The notes under the pieces: generated by a model
The model's input: the letters and a program-made list of their open reading frames with translations, nothing else
What the model was told of the DNA's origin: nothing
Database searches by the model: none
Part shown: piece after piece, positions 18,624 through 28,564 of the stretch
Layout: the number at the start of each line of letters is the position of its first letter
Position numbering within the stretch: the first letter of the stretch is position 1
Translations under genes and position numbers: made by a program
Assembly (NCBI RefSeq): GCF_000142905.1
Contig: NW_013657630.1
Location: 144,965 to 186,433, forward strand
Length of the DNA: 41,469 nt
Reading direction: 5' to 3'
Source: Thecamonas trahens ATCC 50062
Lineage: Eukaryota; Apusozoa; Apusomonadida; Apusomonadidae

Positions 18624-18941
18624 GGCAGGGGGGGGTGGGGTGGGGTGGGGTGGGGTGGGAGGGTGGAGTGATGGCGACTCGGCGGGCAGGAGGCGGGCGG
18701 GCGGCGGGGAAGAGGGGCGCGCCATTCAATTAGAGGAGGGGAGAGAGAAGGGAGGGGGGCGTGTCGATTGGATCAGACAGCCATCATGATCCCAAAGGTG
18801 GGAAAAGACGGGAGGGGGGGGAGGCGGCTGGGAAGGAGCGGGCGGCAGGGGTCAAGTCGCGCCGTCGGCTCCAGAAGACTCCGTCGCGCGCCCGAGAACG
18901 AGGAGGCGAAGGGCGGCGGGAGGCGAGGAGTGGCAGCGCCA
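18624..18941 (-). other. Spacer between Tat-SF1-like and CDC6 genes
   Basis: 318 bp, mostly G-rich on the plus strand with GGGGTGGGGT iterations at 18630-18665. Presumably the CDC6 3' UTR and the promoter of the splicing-factor gene. No gene or RNA seen. Confidence 0.4.
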
Positions 18942-21482
18942 TCAGCGGGCACCGGCCTCCTTGAGTTCGTTGAGCATGCGATCAAAGAGCGAGTGGTTGA
19001 GAGCAGCGAGAGCGGTGGTGATGGTCTCGGCCGAGGGGATGATCTTGACGTAATTGAGGCGACGCGAGGCGGTGCGGGTGCCAAACGAGCCTGTCGATGC
19101 CGAACGCGAGAGCGCGATGCCGGACGATGACGAGATGGAGACAAGCGAGAGTGTCTGCAGCGAGTCGGTGAGCTCGAAAAAGGCCGAGCCCGTAGCAAAG
19201 TCGGAAAAGTGGGCGATGTCGGTGCAGAGCCTGCGGTAGGCGTTCTCGAGCTGGACGTAGGTGAGGTACGACTTGCCGGAGCGGGCGACATGGCAGGCGC
19301 CGGCGAGCAGGAGCACCTTTTGGTGGAGAGTGAGGTTGGCGATGGCAGAGCCCTGCTTGGAGCCGAGCGTGGCGCGGATGTGCTTGGACATGGCGCCAAT
19401 GGAGAGGCCACGGAAGGCTGCTGCCGGCTCGTTGAGTGCCGGGGAGCGCGAGGCAATGAGGGCGTCGAGGACGCCGCGGCAGAGGTTGAGCGCCATGCGG
19501 ACGTCACCGGTGTGGTTCTGGACCCGCCGCGCGAGGAGCCGCAGCGCCTTGGCCTGAAAGATCTTGCCCTGCGAGCCCGAGCTGCTCTCCACGGTGGCGA
19601 GGCGGGCCTCGAGGATGGACTCGAGCTGCCCAGCAGTATACGGCCGGAACTCGAGCGTCGCCGGCGGCTTACCGAGCCGCCGCAGCTGCGGGAGCATGCG
19701 GTCGGTGAGGTCGAGGGCGTTGGCGACGCCAAAGAGGACCAGCGAGCCGGCGCCACCGGCCCATTCGAACATCTGGTATAGGATGGCGTTGCCGTTCGAG
19801 CCAAGCTGATCCATCTCATCGAGCACAATGATGAACGAGAGCGCCGAGTCGCCCTTGGCGAACGAGGCCTCGCAGACCGACTCGGAGACCGCAGCCGACG
19901 ACGAGTGCGCGGCGACGGCGGCAGCAGCCACCCGCTGCCGCTGCGCAGACCGCCGCAGCGGTGGAATGCTGGTCACAGAAAAGAGCTTGGAGAGCACCCG
20001 CTGCGCGTGGTCGCCGGCAGACAGCGACCGCAGAAGCCGCACGTCAGCAGCCTCGGGCACAATCTCCTCCAGCACCACGCCCATCCGCTCAAGCTGCGAG
20101 GCTAGGAGCGCAAGCAGTGTCGTGTATGCCGTCGACGGCGTGATATGCGACATGCAGTTGAGGTGGACCGTCACCACTGCAGGCAGGCTCGGATCTGTCT
20201 GCTTGGCCGCGTGCACCTGTGCCGGCAGCGAGGTAAAGGTAAACGACTTGCCCGTTCCAGGCGCGCCTGACACGTACATCGATCCGGAGCTCTGATTTGC
20301 CAGCCGCGACCGCCAGAACCGCGAGATAACCTCGGCCTCGACCTCGCGCCCGGCAGGCCCGCTGCTGCTGGCGTCCGCAGCCTCGCACGCGCCCACAGAC
20401 AGTGCCGCAGAGGCAGCCCGGAACACATCCACCACTCGCAGGCTGCTCATCGCCCGCTTCAGCTGCGGCGAGGTGCAGAGAAGATTCGAAACGCCCGCCA
20501 GCCCTGCGCTCTGCTGCGCCAGCCCCGTTGCCGCTGCAGACGCCGCTGCCGGTGCTAGCGCACCGGCCTTTGTCCTCGCATCACCAGTGAGGCGGCTGCA
20601 GCGGTCGTCGTCACCAACGCCATCTTCATCATCATTACTCGCCTTGCTCGCCTCCTCACCCGACCGCCGGCCCACCGGCACAAATCCAGCAGCCGCAAAC
20701 GCTTCGCCAGCCTCACCAACCTCTCCATTCTCATCAACCATCACTCGATGACTTGCCCGAGCACTGAGCGTCTTGAGCCGCTTGGACGAGCGGCGGAGGA
20801 GGTCGGCGTCGTCTACTCACACCAGCACAGCACCGCAACCACCGAAATCACAGCGAGTCAGTCATGGGCAAGGGAAGGGGAGAGGGAGAGAGAGCGAAAA
20901 AATATTGGCCAAATGTCCCCAACTGCCGAACCGACTTGGGGGTGGGGGGGTGGGTAGTCAAGGCCGGGGTAATGGGGGGGGGGGGGGGAGAATGGGTTAA
21001 GACGTTGGTAAAGAGGATAGGGAGGTGCGGCATGGGATAGAGAGCATGATGGGCGGGAGAGGGAAGGGGAGAGGGTGGGCAACGGGGAGATAGTGGTGGT
21101 AGGGGGGGGGGTTGCAGGGAGGGGGGAGGCGACCAACGGCTGTAGAATCTACAGCGAATGTCCCCATCCCCCGTCACTCACAGAGACAGAGAGAGGGAGG
21201 GAGGGGGGGGACAAGGGCAGAGAGGAGAGGGAGGGGGGGAGGGGGCGGGGAGAGAGGAAGGAGGGGAGAGTACGTACCACCTTTCTGGCGGCCCCGTTTG
21301 GGGAGGGTGCGCGAGGGTATGGGCGACGGGGGCGAGAGCGGGTCGCTGGTCAGACCTGGGGCAATGGGCTTGAAGGAGAGCGAGGAAGTAGGCAACGATG
21401 CTGTCCGCAGCATGCTCTTCTGGCATGCCCTTGTGACTGTCCGTCGGGACGCCCGAGTCTTCATGTAGCCTCCCTGGATCAT
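18942..21482 (-). CDS. CDC6: CDC6 replication licensing ATPase (two exons)
   Basis: Exons 21482-21278 and 20812-18942 give 691 residues. CDC6 works with ORC to load the MCM helicase at origins. Exon 1 (MIQGGYMKTRASRRTVTRA...) is basic and has SP sites in DPLSPPSPIPSRTLPKRGRQK, consistent with CDK control and nuclear import; a second Met at 21464 is an alternative start. The join makes KGDDADLLRRSSKRLK. The AAA+ core has Walker A GAPGTGKS (about 251-258), Walker B IIVLDEMDQ (about 399-404), sensor 1 LVLFGVANALDLTDRM and sensor 2 GDVRMALNLCRG. A winged-helix domain (YVQLENAYRRLC..) ends the protein. There is no BAH domain, which argues against ORC1. Without exon 1 the frame is blocked by TGA just upstream of 20812. 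Confidence 0.9.
20813..21277 (-). other. Intron 1 of CDC6
   Basis: 465 nt, donor GTACGT at 21277-21272 and acceptor TAG at 20815-20813 on the minus strand, phase 1. Contains G runs on the plus strand (20974-20988, 21108-21114 and others), so the sense strand is very C-rich. An alternative donor four bases upstream would also keep phase. Confidence 0.8.
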
Positions 21483-21810
21483 GGTGGAGGTGTGTACGGG
21501 GGGGGAGTGCAGTGGGTGGGTGGAGGGTGGGACAGGTGAGACGAGTGTGCTTGGGGGTAGTGTCGGGGGGGTTGGGGGGCTGGAGGCAGAGCCAGCATTT
21601 CCTCAGAGTTGCGATCAGTGGGCAGACGTTTTCTTGTCTGCCTTGGCCGTCTGCCTCTAATGACAGTGACAACGGAGCATGATGAGCGATGAGAGGTTGG
21701 GGTGATGATTGCAAGCTCAGCTGAGTGATAAAGCACAAAAGTGCATCATATCGGTAGGTAATAGAGTGGTTATGTGTGTGTGGGTAGTGGGGGGGGGGGG
21801 GGTTTACAGC
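21483..21810 (-). other. Spacer between CDC6 and the degenerate P-type ATPase
   Basis: 328 bp between two minus-strand genes, so CDC6 promoter plus the upstream gene's 3' UTR. A 14-base G run is at 21789-21802. The end of the ATPase frame, CGGTGAGC, also resembles a splice donor, so an extra 3' exon in this spacer cannot be ruled out. Confidence 0.35.
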
Positions 21811-24800
21811 TCACCGGACGTTAAAGTACAGATGACGGAGCGGCGACTCGTTGGGGTCAACTACGACATAGCGCAAAAGGTACTTGCGGAGCTCATCGAG
21901 GGCGATGATGACAGCGGCAAAGAGGAGTGAGGGGAGCCAGCCACGGAAGGCGACGGCGCAGGTGCCGAAGAAGACCTGGAACGGGCTGACCTCCAGCGAG
22001 AGGACAAGCAGGACCATCTGAACCACAATGAGGCTGGCGTGGATGGCGAGCGTCCGCCGCGGAAGATCGATGAGCGACGCCGAGCGGGTGAGGGTGGTGG
22101 TGAGGAGGGCAAAGAAGCCAACAACAAGGCCGAGGTAAAAGGCCGAGCGGGCCTCGCAGAGTACGTTCCCGGCGCCGGCGATGGGCGCGCCGCTCTCCCA
22201 CGCGTTGGCCTGACCGGCCAGCGACGAGGTGACGGTGTTCATGACGGCGGCATAGTTGCTCAGCGCGCCGAGGACGACCAAGCCCGCAAGGAGCGAGGCG
22301 TAGAGGACGAGAGGACCGGAGAAGAGGCGGCCGAACCGGAGGAGCTTGCCCATCGACGGCGTCACGCTGCGAGTTTTGTCAGTGAGCATGACGTCCGGCT
22401 CCACAAACGGCTTCTTGACCAGCCGCGGGAAGACAATGGTGTGGAGACGGACGACGAGCTCGGCGAGGACAAGAAGCGAGGCCGTAAACGGAAGTGGGAG
22501 CGCAAACCAAAAGCCGAGAGCGAGAGCCATAGTGTATGCCAGGTACATGGCCGTTCGCCCAGCGACAGCCTTGATTTCGGTGTCGACGGCGCCGCGGGCC
22601 CGAGCCAGGACGGTGGCGAGCGTCTCGAGCGAGGCATCGGCGAGGTACATGTCGCAAAAGGTGGCATGCTTGACGTGCGACGGCCCGTTGGCGGCGCAGA
22701 GGGTGAGGAGTCGGTTGGAGAGGGTGTAGATGCCGACCTGGGCGTGAGCCTCGTCGAGTGCTCCACCCATCCAGTCGTCGGCGCGCCCGATGAGGACTGC
22801 GGTCGACTGCGCCGCCACGTCAGTGAGGTAAGCGAGGCCGGCAGCGAGCGTGTGGGCGTCGACGCTCGGCACCACCATCGACTTGCCGAGCTCAAAGCCG
22901 GCGCCGGCGGGCGCAGCGGCGTTGATGAACGGCGGGACGAGCGAGTCCAGCGAGGTCTTGCGGAGGACAATGCCGGCTGACTGCGCCAGCGCGAGGGTTG
23001 TCTGTGGAGCGTACGGCGAGAACAAGTGAGTCGTTACGCCCGACGTCTGCAGCTGAGTCACCAGCCGCCCAACTTCTGGGTTGGCCTTGAGCGGAACGCC
23101 GACGAGGCCAACGAGTGTAAAGTCGGCAGTCCATTCGTCCAGAAAGGCAGATGGCGAGCTGACGAGCTGGCGAGCGTACTCGCGGCCAGACACATTCTCT
23201 GGGAGCAAGAGCCGCTTGTGGACGTAAGCCATGACGACTTGGCCAGCGGCCTCCATCGTCCGGACTGTTGTCTTCAGCTTGAGCTGGGCCGAGAGGCCTA
23301 GTGGCGTCAGAGTCTCAACGTACTCGGCAGCCTTGGGTCCGCCTGCCGCCACCAGGCATGTGGTGGCCACGTTGGCGGTGAGCAGCATCCGCAATGGCGC
23401 AACACCGACCACAATGTGCGCGTCTTCGGCGAGCGGATGGATCGAGACCACAAACGAGGAGGCGAGCGAGTGCGCAGCAGCAGTCGCAACAGGGACCAGG
23501 CCGGACGCCGTCGCCGCCTTGGGCGCGCGCCCAAAGACAATCCGGCCCATGCACGGGTGCTGCGCCTTGCATCCCCGGACGTCCAGCGCGTCGTGGGCGA
23601 GCGCAAGCAACGCGCGCGAAACTGGCTCGTTGGCACGGATAGTGTCCTCGTCACCGTAGAGCGTATCGACAAAGGCCTTGGTGGTAGTCAGCGCCACCGC
23701 CCGCAGCAAGCCGTCGTACTTGCGCCGGCGGAGGCTCGCCTGCCACGACCGTTCGGTCATGGTTGTGCGGTCGAGCGGCTCGTCGTCGGTGGGGAAGAGG
23801 ATGGTGCTAACGGCGTGCGGTACGCCGTCAATCAGCTGGGCCGGCGAAATGACAATCTGCGTCGTCTCCACAAGCTTGTCTGACGCCGAAAGGGTGAGTG
23901 CGGTGGCCAGCCGGCGCGGGCGTTCACCGGCGAGCACGCGCTCGGCCTCGAGTGCGCGGAGCTGGACCCGCATCCGATCCGGAAGAACGAGCCAGAGGTA
24001 GACTGCAGTGATGGAGATGACCGTCAGCGGGTCTAGGCCTTCGGTGATGCCGGCGAGCAGGTATGAGGTTGCTGCAAGCAGAGCGCCGGCAAGCATGAAC
24101 CGTCCGCCGAGCTGGGCCTCGGCGAGAGTGAGTGTTGAAAAGGCGCGGAGCGGGATGCGGAAGGCGTGAACAAGCGAGGCCGAAAAGGTGGTCGAGAGCA
24201 ACGCAACGCCGCCAGACCTGACCAGATGGGTGCCTTCGAGGTCAGGCTTGGTTGACGCAGCCATCCGAGTCTCGCCCATCTCGTCGTCGTCGAGCGGATC
24301 AAGAACAAGCGACGAGGCCCGCGACGGATCGCCGTAGTACAGCGAGTCGGCGCCAACAGCAACGACGAGGCCGAGTGCGTAGCCGGTCACCATGGTTTCG
24401 CCGGCAAAGGCCATGTTGGGTGCGCGCGCATACGCGCGGTGGGTGTTGGGCGCGGCGGCTGGCCGGCGCGACAGCTGGCTCGGCTCGCTGCGGGCGCTTG
24501 AGTCAACCACCAACTTGCCCGAGTCGGTGACAATGCGGATGTCGGCCGGAACAACGCCCGGCGCTGAGACTTCGATGAGGTCACCGGGGACGAGGTCCTG
24601 CACCAGGGTGTGGGCGCGGCCGCCCGCGCGAATGGCAACGGTGTGGGTGTAGCCGTACGACCAGCCAAACCACGCCCGCGCCGTCTCCCAGCGGAGCCTT
24701 GCCCAAGTGTCCTGAAACTCCAGCGCCATGACAAGCTGCACAAAGGCGGCGAGAAGGAGGAGCATGCATGCGGCGCCGGCCGTCACGTCCGAGTCGCGAA

Positions 24801-25911
24801 TGGCCTTGGCAAAGGTGAGCACCACTGCAAGCCAGAGCGCCATCCGTGACTCGTGCTTGAAGATGAGCTCACGAGCGAGAGTAACCAGCGTGGCCACAAT
24901 AGATTCGCGCGGCGACTGGAACTGTGCCATGGCCGGTGGCGGCGACCGCCAGTGGTGTCCGAGCTCGTCCAGCCGCGCCTCGTGATCCTCGGCGCTGAGA
25001 CCGATCTTGCATGATGTCTGCAGCGCCTCGGCGAGCGCATCAACCTCCAAAACATGCGGCAGCAGTGCGCCGGCCTCGGCCTCGTTGGCAAACTCTTCTG
25101 CAAACTCGAGCGTCACCGACGCCGGCTGGACAACAGGTGAGGCCGGCCGCGGCTGGCTGGGCCTCGCCGCCCGAGACCGGTAGACAAGAGCAGTGTCAAT
25201 GAACTCGTTCTCGGCATCAGCTCCGATGTATGGGTCAGGCCTGTCTTCTGACGAGCTCTCCAGCACCAGCTCAGCCGGCGTTGGTTCTGGAAGTGGCCGG
25301 ACTCTCGGAGGCGGCGCAACAGGATCTGCCAGCCCTGATGACGACGACGACGCTTCTGCCGCCTTTTCCTCTACCTTGTCGATCTTGTCAGCCTTGCTCT
25401 TGCGCACCCTGCGCTTGCCCTTCCGCTTTGTCCGCCGGTGCCGCCTGTGGCGATCGGGCACAGCGAGTGATGTGCCGAGTGTAGCCGACTCGCGAGACTT
25501 GCCCTTACCCTCGCCCTTGGGCTCGCGAGGCTTGTCCTTGGGCTTGTTGTCGTCGTCGTCAATGGTGACGGCCTCGTGGTTGTTGTCGTTGTCGTGGTTG
25601 TTGTCGTTGCCGGATGTGTGGGCGCCGTCCTTGCCCTTGCTCTTGCGCTTGCTCTTGCTCTTGCTCTTGCGCTTGCGCTTGCTCTTGCTCTTGCGCGACT
25701 TGGCCTTGGCCTTGACCTTGCCCTTGCCCTTGGCCTTGCTCTTGCTCTTGCTCTTAAGCGACTTGGCCTTGTTGTTCCTGACCTCGGCCGCCACACCGTC
25801 AGCCGCCTCTCCCTCCCCACCAGGAGCTCCAGCACCAGCAGCGGCAGGGCCAGGACTACCCAGCTCGCCGCCGTTATCAGCTGCAAACACCGTGTTCTGC
25901 TTGTCAGCCAT
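21811..25911 (-). CDS. Degenerate P-type ATPase (Na,K-ATPase-like), probably catalytically dead
   Basis: 1366 residues. The first 200 residues are Lys/Ser/Arg-rich low complexity, then an acidic and Pro-rich linker. From about 300 on, the fold order of a type II P-type ATPase can be followed: two helices, an actuator domain (VQDLVPGDLIEV, PADIRIVTDSGKLVVDSS), MAFAGETMVTGYALGLVVAVG, helices 3-4, P/N domains and about six C-terminal helices. Key motifs are lost. The phosphorylation motif is SDKLVETTQ in place of SDKTGTLTQ (Asp678 kept). The TGES region is VDSSARSEP, without TGE. The GDGxND hinge is GRADDW. The N-domain KGAP is AGGP. The PEGL of helix 4 is PDRM. A pseudoenzyme, perhaps a regulator or scaffold, is the simplest reading. 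The frame is intact over 4.1 kb, so it is not decaying as a pseudogene. Confidence 0.82.
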   Translation of the reverse strand: MADKQNTVFAADNGGELGSPGPAAAGAGAPGGEGEAADGVAAEVRNNKAKSLKSKSKSKAKGKGKVKAKAKSRKSKSKRKRKSKSKSKRKSKGKDGAHTSGNDNNHDNDNNHEAVTIDDDDNKPKDKPREPKGEGKGKSRESATLGTSLAVPDRHRRHRRTKRKGKRRVRKSKADKIDKVEEKAAEASSSSSGLADPVAPPPRVRPLPEPTPAELVLESSSEDRPDPYIGADAENEFIDTALVYRSRAARPSQPRPASPVVQPASVTLEFAEEFANEAEAGALLPHVLEVDALAEALQTSCKIGLSAEDHEARLDELGHHWRSPPPAMAQFQSPRESIVATLVTLARELIFKHESRMALWLAVVLTFAKAIRDSDVTAGAACMLLLLAAFVQLVMALEFQDTWARLRWETARAWFGWSYGYTHTVAIRAGGRAHTLVQDLVPGDLIEVSAPGVVPADIRIVTDSGKLVVDSSARSEPSQLSRRPAAAPNTHRAYARAPNMAFAGETMVTGYALGLVVAVGADSLYYGDPSRASSLVLDPLDDDEMGETRMAASTKPDLEGTHLVRSGGVALLSTTFSASLVHAFRIPLRAFSTLTLAEAQLGGRFMLAGALLAATSYLLAGITEGLDPLTVISITAVYLWLVLPDRMRVQLRALEAERVLAGERPRRLATALTLSASDKLVETTQIVISPAQLIDGVPHAVSTILFPTDDEPLDRTTMTERSWQASLRRRKYDGLLRAVALTTTKAFVDTLYGDEDTIRANEPVSRALLALAHDALDVRGCKAQHPCMGRIVFGRAPKAATASGLVPVATAAAHSLASSFVVSIHPLAEDAHIVVGVAPLRMLLTANVATTCLVAAGGPKAAEYVETLTPLGLSAQLKLKTTVRTMEAAGQVVMAYVHKRLLLPENVSGREYARQLVSSPSAFLDEWTADFTLVGLVGVPLKANPEVGRLVTQLQTSGVTTHLFSPYAPQTTLALAQSAGIVLRKTSLDSLVPPFINAAAPAGAGFELGKSMVVPSVDAHTLAAGLAYLTDVAAQSTAVLIGRADDWMGGALDEAHAQVGIYTLSNRLLTLCAANGPSHVKHATFCDMYLADASLETLATVLARARGAVDTEIKAVAGRTAMYLAYTMALALGFWFALPLPFTASLLVLAELVVRLHTIVFPRLVKKPFVEPDVMLTDKTRSVTPSMGKLLRFGRLFSGPLVLYASLLAGLVVLGALSNYAAVMNTVTSSLAGQANAWESGAPIAGAGNVLCEARSAFYLGLVVGFFALLTTTLTRSASLIDLPRRTLAIHASLIVVQMVLLVLSLEVSPFQVFFGTCAVAFRGWLPSLLFAAVIIALDELRKYLLRYVVVDPNESPLRHLYFNVR
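25633..25769 (-). repeat. Lys/Ser-coding hexamer repeat
   Basis: Iterations of CTTGCT, CTTGCG and CTTGCC on the plus strand encode (KSKSKSK)/(KAKGKGK) in the N-terminus of the degenerate ATPase. It forms a strongly basic, disordered tail. Confidence 0.85.
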
Positions 25912-25942
25912 CACCAGCCCAGCAACGGCAACGGTCCGCTAT

Positions 25943-26227
25943 CTGACGTCCTCGTACGGGTGACAAGTGCCCAGTGACGGTGACGGGAGGGGGTGAGTGT
26001 GTGGGTGTGTGTGTGGGGGGGGGCGCGGGGGGCGGAGGCGGGGTGGCAGTGGCGGACAACGGCCGGCGGTGGCCAACTCGATTGAGAGGGAGAGAGAAGG
26101 GAGGGGAGGGGGGGGGGGGGGGGGGGGTTGGAGAGGAAGATCGGTAGTGGATAAGGGTGTACGGAGGAGCGATGGGGAGGTGGCGGGATGGAGGCGGGAG
26201 TGACAATAACCACCAGATCATACTCAC
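25943..26227 (-). other. Candidate 5'-UTR intron of the degenerate ATPase gene
   Basis: On the minus strand a strong donor CTGTAG|GTGAGTATG lies at 26227-26222 and acceptor-like CAG/TAG at 25943/25939, about 30 bp before ATG 25911. The interval holds GT-rich sequence and a 20-base G run (26108-26127), like the confirmed introns of this window. No conserved protein can be used to prove it. Confidence 0.45.
26108..26127. repeat. 20-base poly-G tract
   Basis: Longest pure G run of the window, in the probable 5'-UTR intron between two divergent genes. Confidence 0.95.
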
Positions 26228-26480
26228 CTACAGAGCTACAGGCGGATGATGACGGTGGGGATGATGGCCATCACATGGCAAAGCAATGCACTGTACTGCA
26301 TCGCATCAACATTGGGTTGTGTTGTGTTACTTGACACCATGCATGTGCATCGCATCAGCTCAGTTCGCCTCGTCTCATCCGACATGGCTTGGTCCCGGCG
26401 CGGCCGACTGGGCTCGGCGGACAAGACGCCCCAGCGGACCGAGCGGTGCGGACCGGCATGACGCGACCGGTTGCGCTGCT

Positions 26481-27206
26481 ATGTTCCACACCACTCCACG
26501 GCGAGGGAGCAGCAGACGGCGGGTAAAGAAGATGTCTGCGGTGGAGCAGCTGCTGCCGGGCGGCGGGATGAGGGCGAAGCGGCGGCGGGCGGCACGGGCT
26601 GCGCGGGTGGCCGACGAGGTCCGTGTCGGCCCGGCGGTATCGGCGCCGACGGCCGAGGCATGGGTGCCGGACAGCCGGCTGGTGGCACTATCGGAGCGGG
26701 CGACGGCGACGACAGAGCTGGTACTGAAGCGGCTAGAGGTGGAGGAGCAGGTGCTCTTTGCTAACGGGCCGATCTTGCCTGCGCTGCTGGTCCTTGTCCC
26801 TGCGCTCGGCGCGCTCGTCCTCGCCGTCCTTGCATCCGTCCTCGCCTCGCTCTCGCTGCTGTGGCCGGCTGTCGGCTTTGGCGTCGTCTGCAGCATCTGG
26901 GTATGGGGTTGGGCAAGAGTGCTCCTCAAGATGCATCGCACGGCGTACGTGCTGACGTCTGGCCGGATCATGGCGGTGGCGGCGGGCGTGCCGGGCTTGT
27001 TTGGCACCTCGGCCACTCTGATCGGCTACGAAAATGTGGTGCGGGTGCGGATGACCCGTGCTGGGCACGTGGCGGTCGAAGTAGTGGGCAGCAAGATGCT
27101 CAAGATGTATTACTTGGAGAGCGCTGAGGCTGTGGCGGCAGCGCTCAGCTCGCTGGTGAGCGAGGCGAAGCGGAGCAGCGCCGCGGCCGAGCCGTGGCGG
27201 AGCTAA
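26481..27206 (+). CDS. Small membrane protein with bacterial-PH-like (DUF304/bPH_2) domain
   Basis: 241 residues from ATG 26481; ATG 26532 (MSAVEQLLPGGG) is an equally plausible start. After a basic N-terminus (MRAKRRRAARAARVADE) come two closely spaced hydrophobic helices, ILPALLVLVPALGALVLAVL and LLWPAVGFGVVCSIWVWGWA. The C-terminal 90 residues read HRTAYVLTSGRIMAV ... GYENVVRVRMT ... HVAVEVVGSKM, the pattern of the PH-like domain found after membrane segments in the YdbS/DUF304 family. Function unknown; such domains often bind lipid or protein at membranes. It converges on the TLC gene with 8 bp between stop codons. Confidence 0.65.
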   Translation: MFHTTPRRGSSRRRVKKMSAVEQLLPGGGMRAKRRRAARAARVADEVRVGPAVSAPTAEAWVPDSRLVALSERATATTELVLKRLEVEEQVLFANGPILPALLVLVPALGALVLAVLASVLASLSLLWPAVGFGVVCSIWVWGWARVLLKMHRTAYVLTSGRIMAVAAGVPGLFGTSATLIGYENVVRVRMTRAGHVAVEVVGSKMLKMYYLESAEAVAAALSSLVSEAKRSSAAAEPWRS

Positions 27207-27214
27207 GCGATGGC

Positions 27215-28314
27215 TCACATGGTCTTGAGGCGGCGCTTGTCTTTGGGCTCGACCTTGGCCACGGGAACCGACGCCGGCGTCTGCATGTCAGGGTCCCAGA
27301 TGGCGCGCCAGGCCTGCTCGCGAGTGATGGGCTTGTTGTTGAGCTGGCGGGTCTTCTTCAGCAGCCACGATGGGGTGAGGAGGAACGACATGAGGGCAAG
27401 CGAGGGGTAGAAAGCCAGGATAGAGAGCCACGAGAGCTCGGTCGAGAGCTGGTGCCAGTAGCGGAAGGTTTGGATCCACACAAAGGCCTCGATGAATGAG
27501 CGCCCGTGGAACATGTGGACCATGAGCATCTGATTAGCCCGCCACAGCGTCGTCGTCTCGTAGCCCATGCGCCAAGAAATCCACGAGAGAGCGGTGAACG
27601 GAGTAGAGCACTCGAGAATGAGGCCGAGGACGCCAAAGTAGTGCAGATGGCCGGTGTAGAGGATGGCCGAGAAGCCGCCAAGCGAGATGACATGGTGGAT
27701 GAAGAGGAGGAGATCAAACTGGGCAAAGACAATGTTGGAGGCAAAGAGAGCAAAGCACTCAAAGACAAAGAAGCCGATGGCATTGCAAATGAGCCAGGTG
27801 GAGAGCGGTGACGAGACCGAGACGATCGAGCCATCGCGCATGCCCACAAAGCCACAGTAGACGCCAAGCGGTGCAAAGAGGCCACCAAAGACAGCTCGGA
27901 CAAGTGCCAGGGCCCAGAACACCCTTGCCTGCGGCTTTAGGCCACGGAAGGTCGACGAGACCACCAGCGACACTGCCCACCACACCACAAACATAGCCAC
28001 CCACAGCCCTGCTCGCTCTCTGTAGTATGTGCGTATGCGTGTACCTCTCCTGTGAGTCTATGTCAAGCCCTTCCCCCTTTCTCCCTCCCCTCCCCCTTGT
28101 CTCTCCTCTCCTGCCGCCTCTCCCCCCCGCGTCCCGGCGACCTGTCTGTCCCCTTGCCCGTAGGCATGGGTATGGGTATGGGTATGGACATGGGCAGTAC
28201 TTACAGAAAGTACTCGAGACTCACTTCGTAGTACTGCAGGTACGTCATGATGGGTCCGGACGAGGAGGACCAGTCGTGCATCTCCTGCACAGCAGAGGCG
28301 GTGGAGGCTGCCAT
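27215..28314 (-). CDS. TLC-domain membrane protein (TLCD type, two exons)
   Basis: Exons 28314-28205 and 28019-27215 give 304 residues. Exon 1 starts MAASTASAVQEMHDW and ends EYF; splicing adds a Leu codon (CT|A) and leads to ERAGLWVAMFVVWWAVSLVV, a first helix that would otherwise be cut. The TLC core has FFVFECFALFASNIVFAQFD, LLLFIHHVISLGGFSA with the family's His-His pair, LHYFGVLGLILECSTPF and two late helices, then a basic tail (KVEPKDKRRLKTM). TLC proteins are ER or plasma-membrane proteins involved in lipid sensing, membrane fluidity or ceramide synthesis. The acyl-CoA-handling features of ceramide synthases are not seen, so TLCD/FAM57-like is the better label. Confidence 0.8.
28020..28204 (-). 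other. Intron 1 of the TLC gene
   Basis: 185 nt, donor GTAAGT at 28204-28199 and acceptor CAG at 28022-28020, minus strand, phase 2. Sense strand contains (CCCATA)n iterations and C-rich tracts. A second donor-like GTGAGT upstream (28222-28227 region) is out of phase with the available acceptors. Confidence 0.75.
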
Positions 28315-28564
28315 GGCACGTGCCTTGCCAGCGCAGATGAGTCAGGTGACTCTGACTCTGGCCGTGGCCGTGGTTCTGGCCGAGGTTCTGGCCCTGATGA
28401 CGGGACGGCAGTGGCTAAACGCTTTACTTGTTACCAACTCATCAAGCTAGCGGGGGGAGGGGGGGGGCACCTCAGCGACTAGGTGGCAGCTCATCGGCCT
28501 TACTGCCGTCGGTCAAGTCCAGACTCCCATCAACGGTGTACACCGCCCCAGGCCGGGCTGGCAG

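Noticed and set aside
21075-21539. Gly/Arg-rich plus-strand frames near 21.1-21.5 kb
   Set aside because: Products of G-rich tracts in the CDC6 intron and first exon on the opposite strand.
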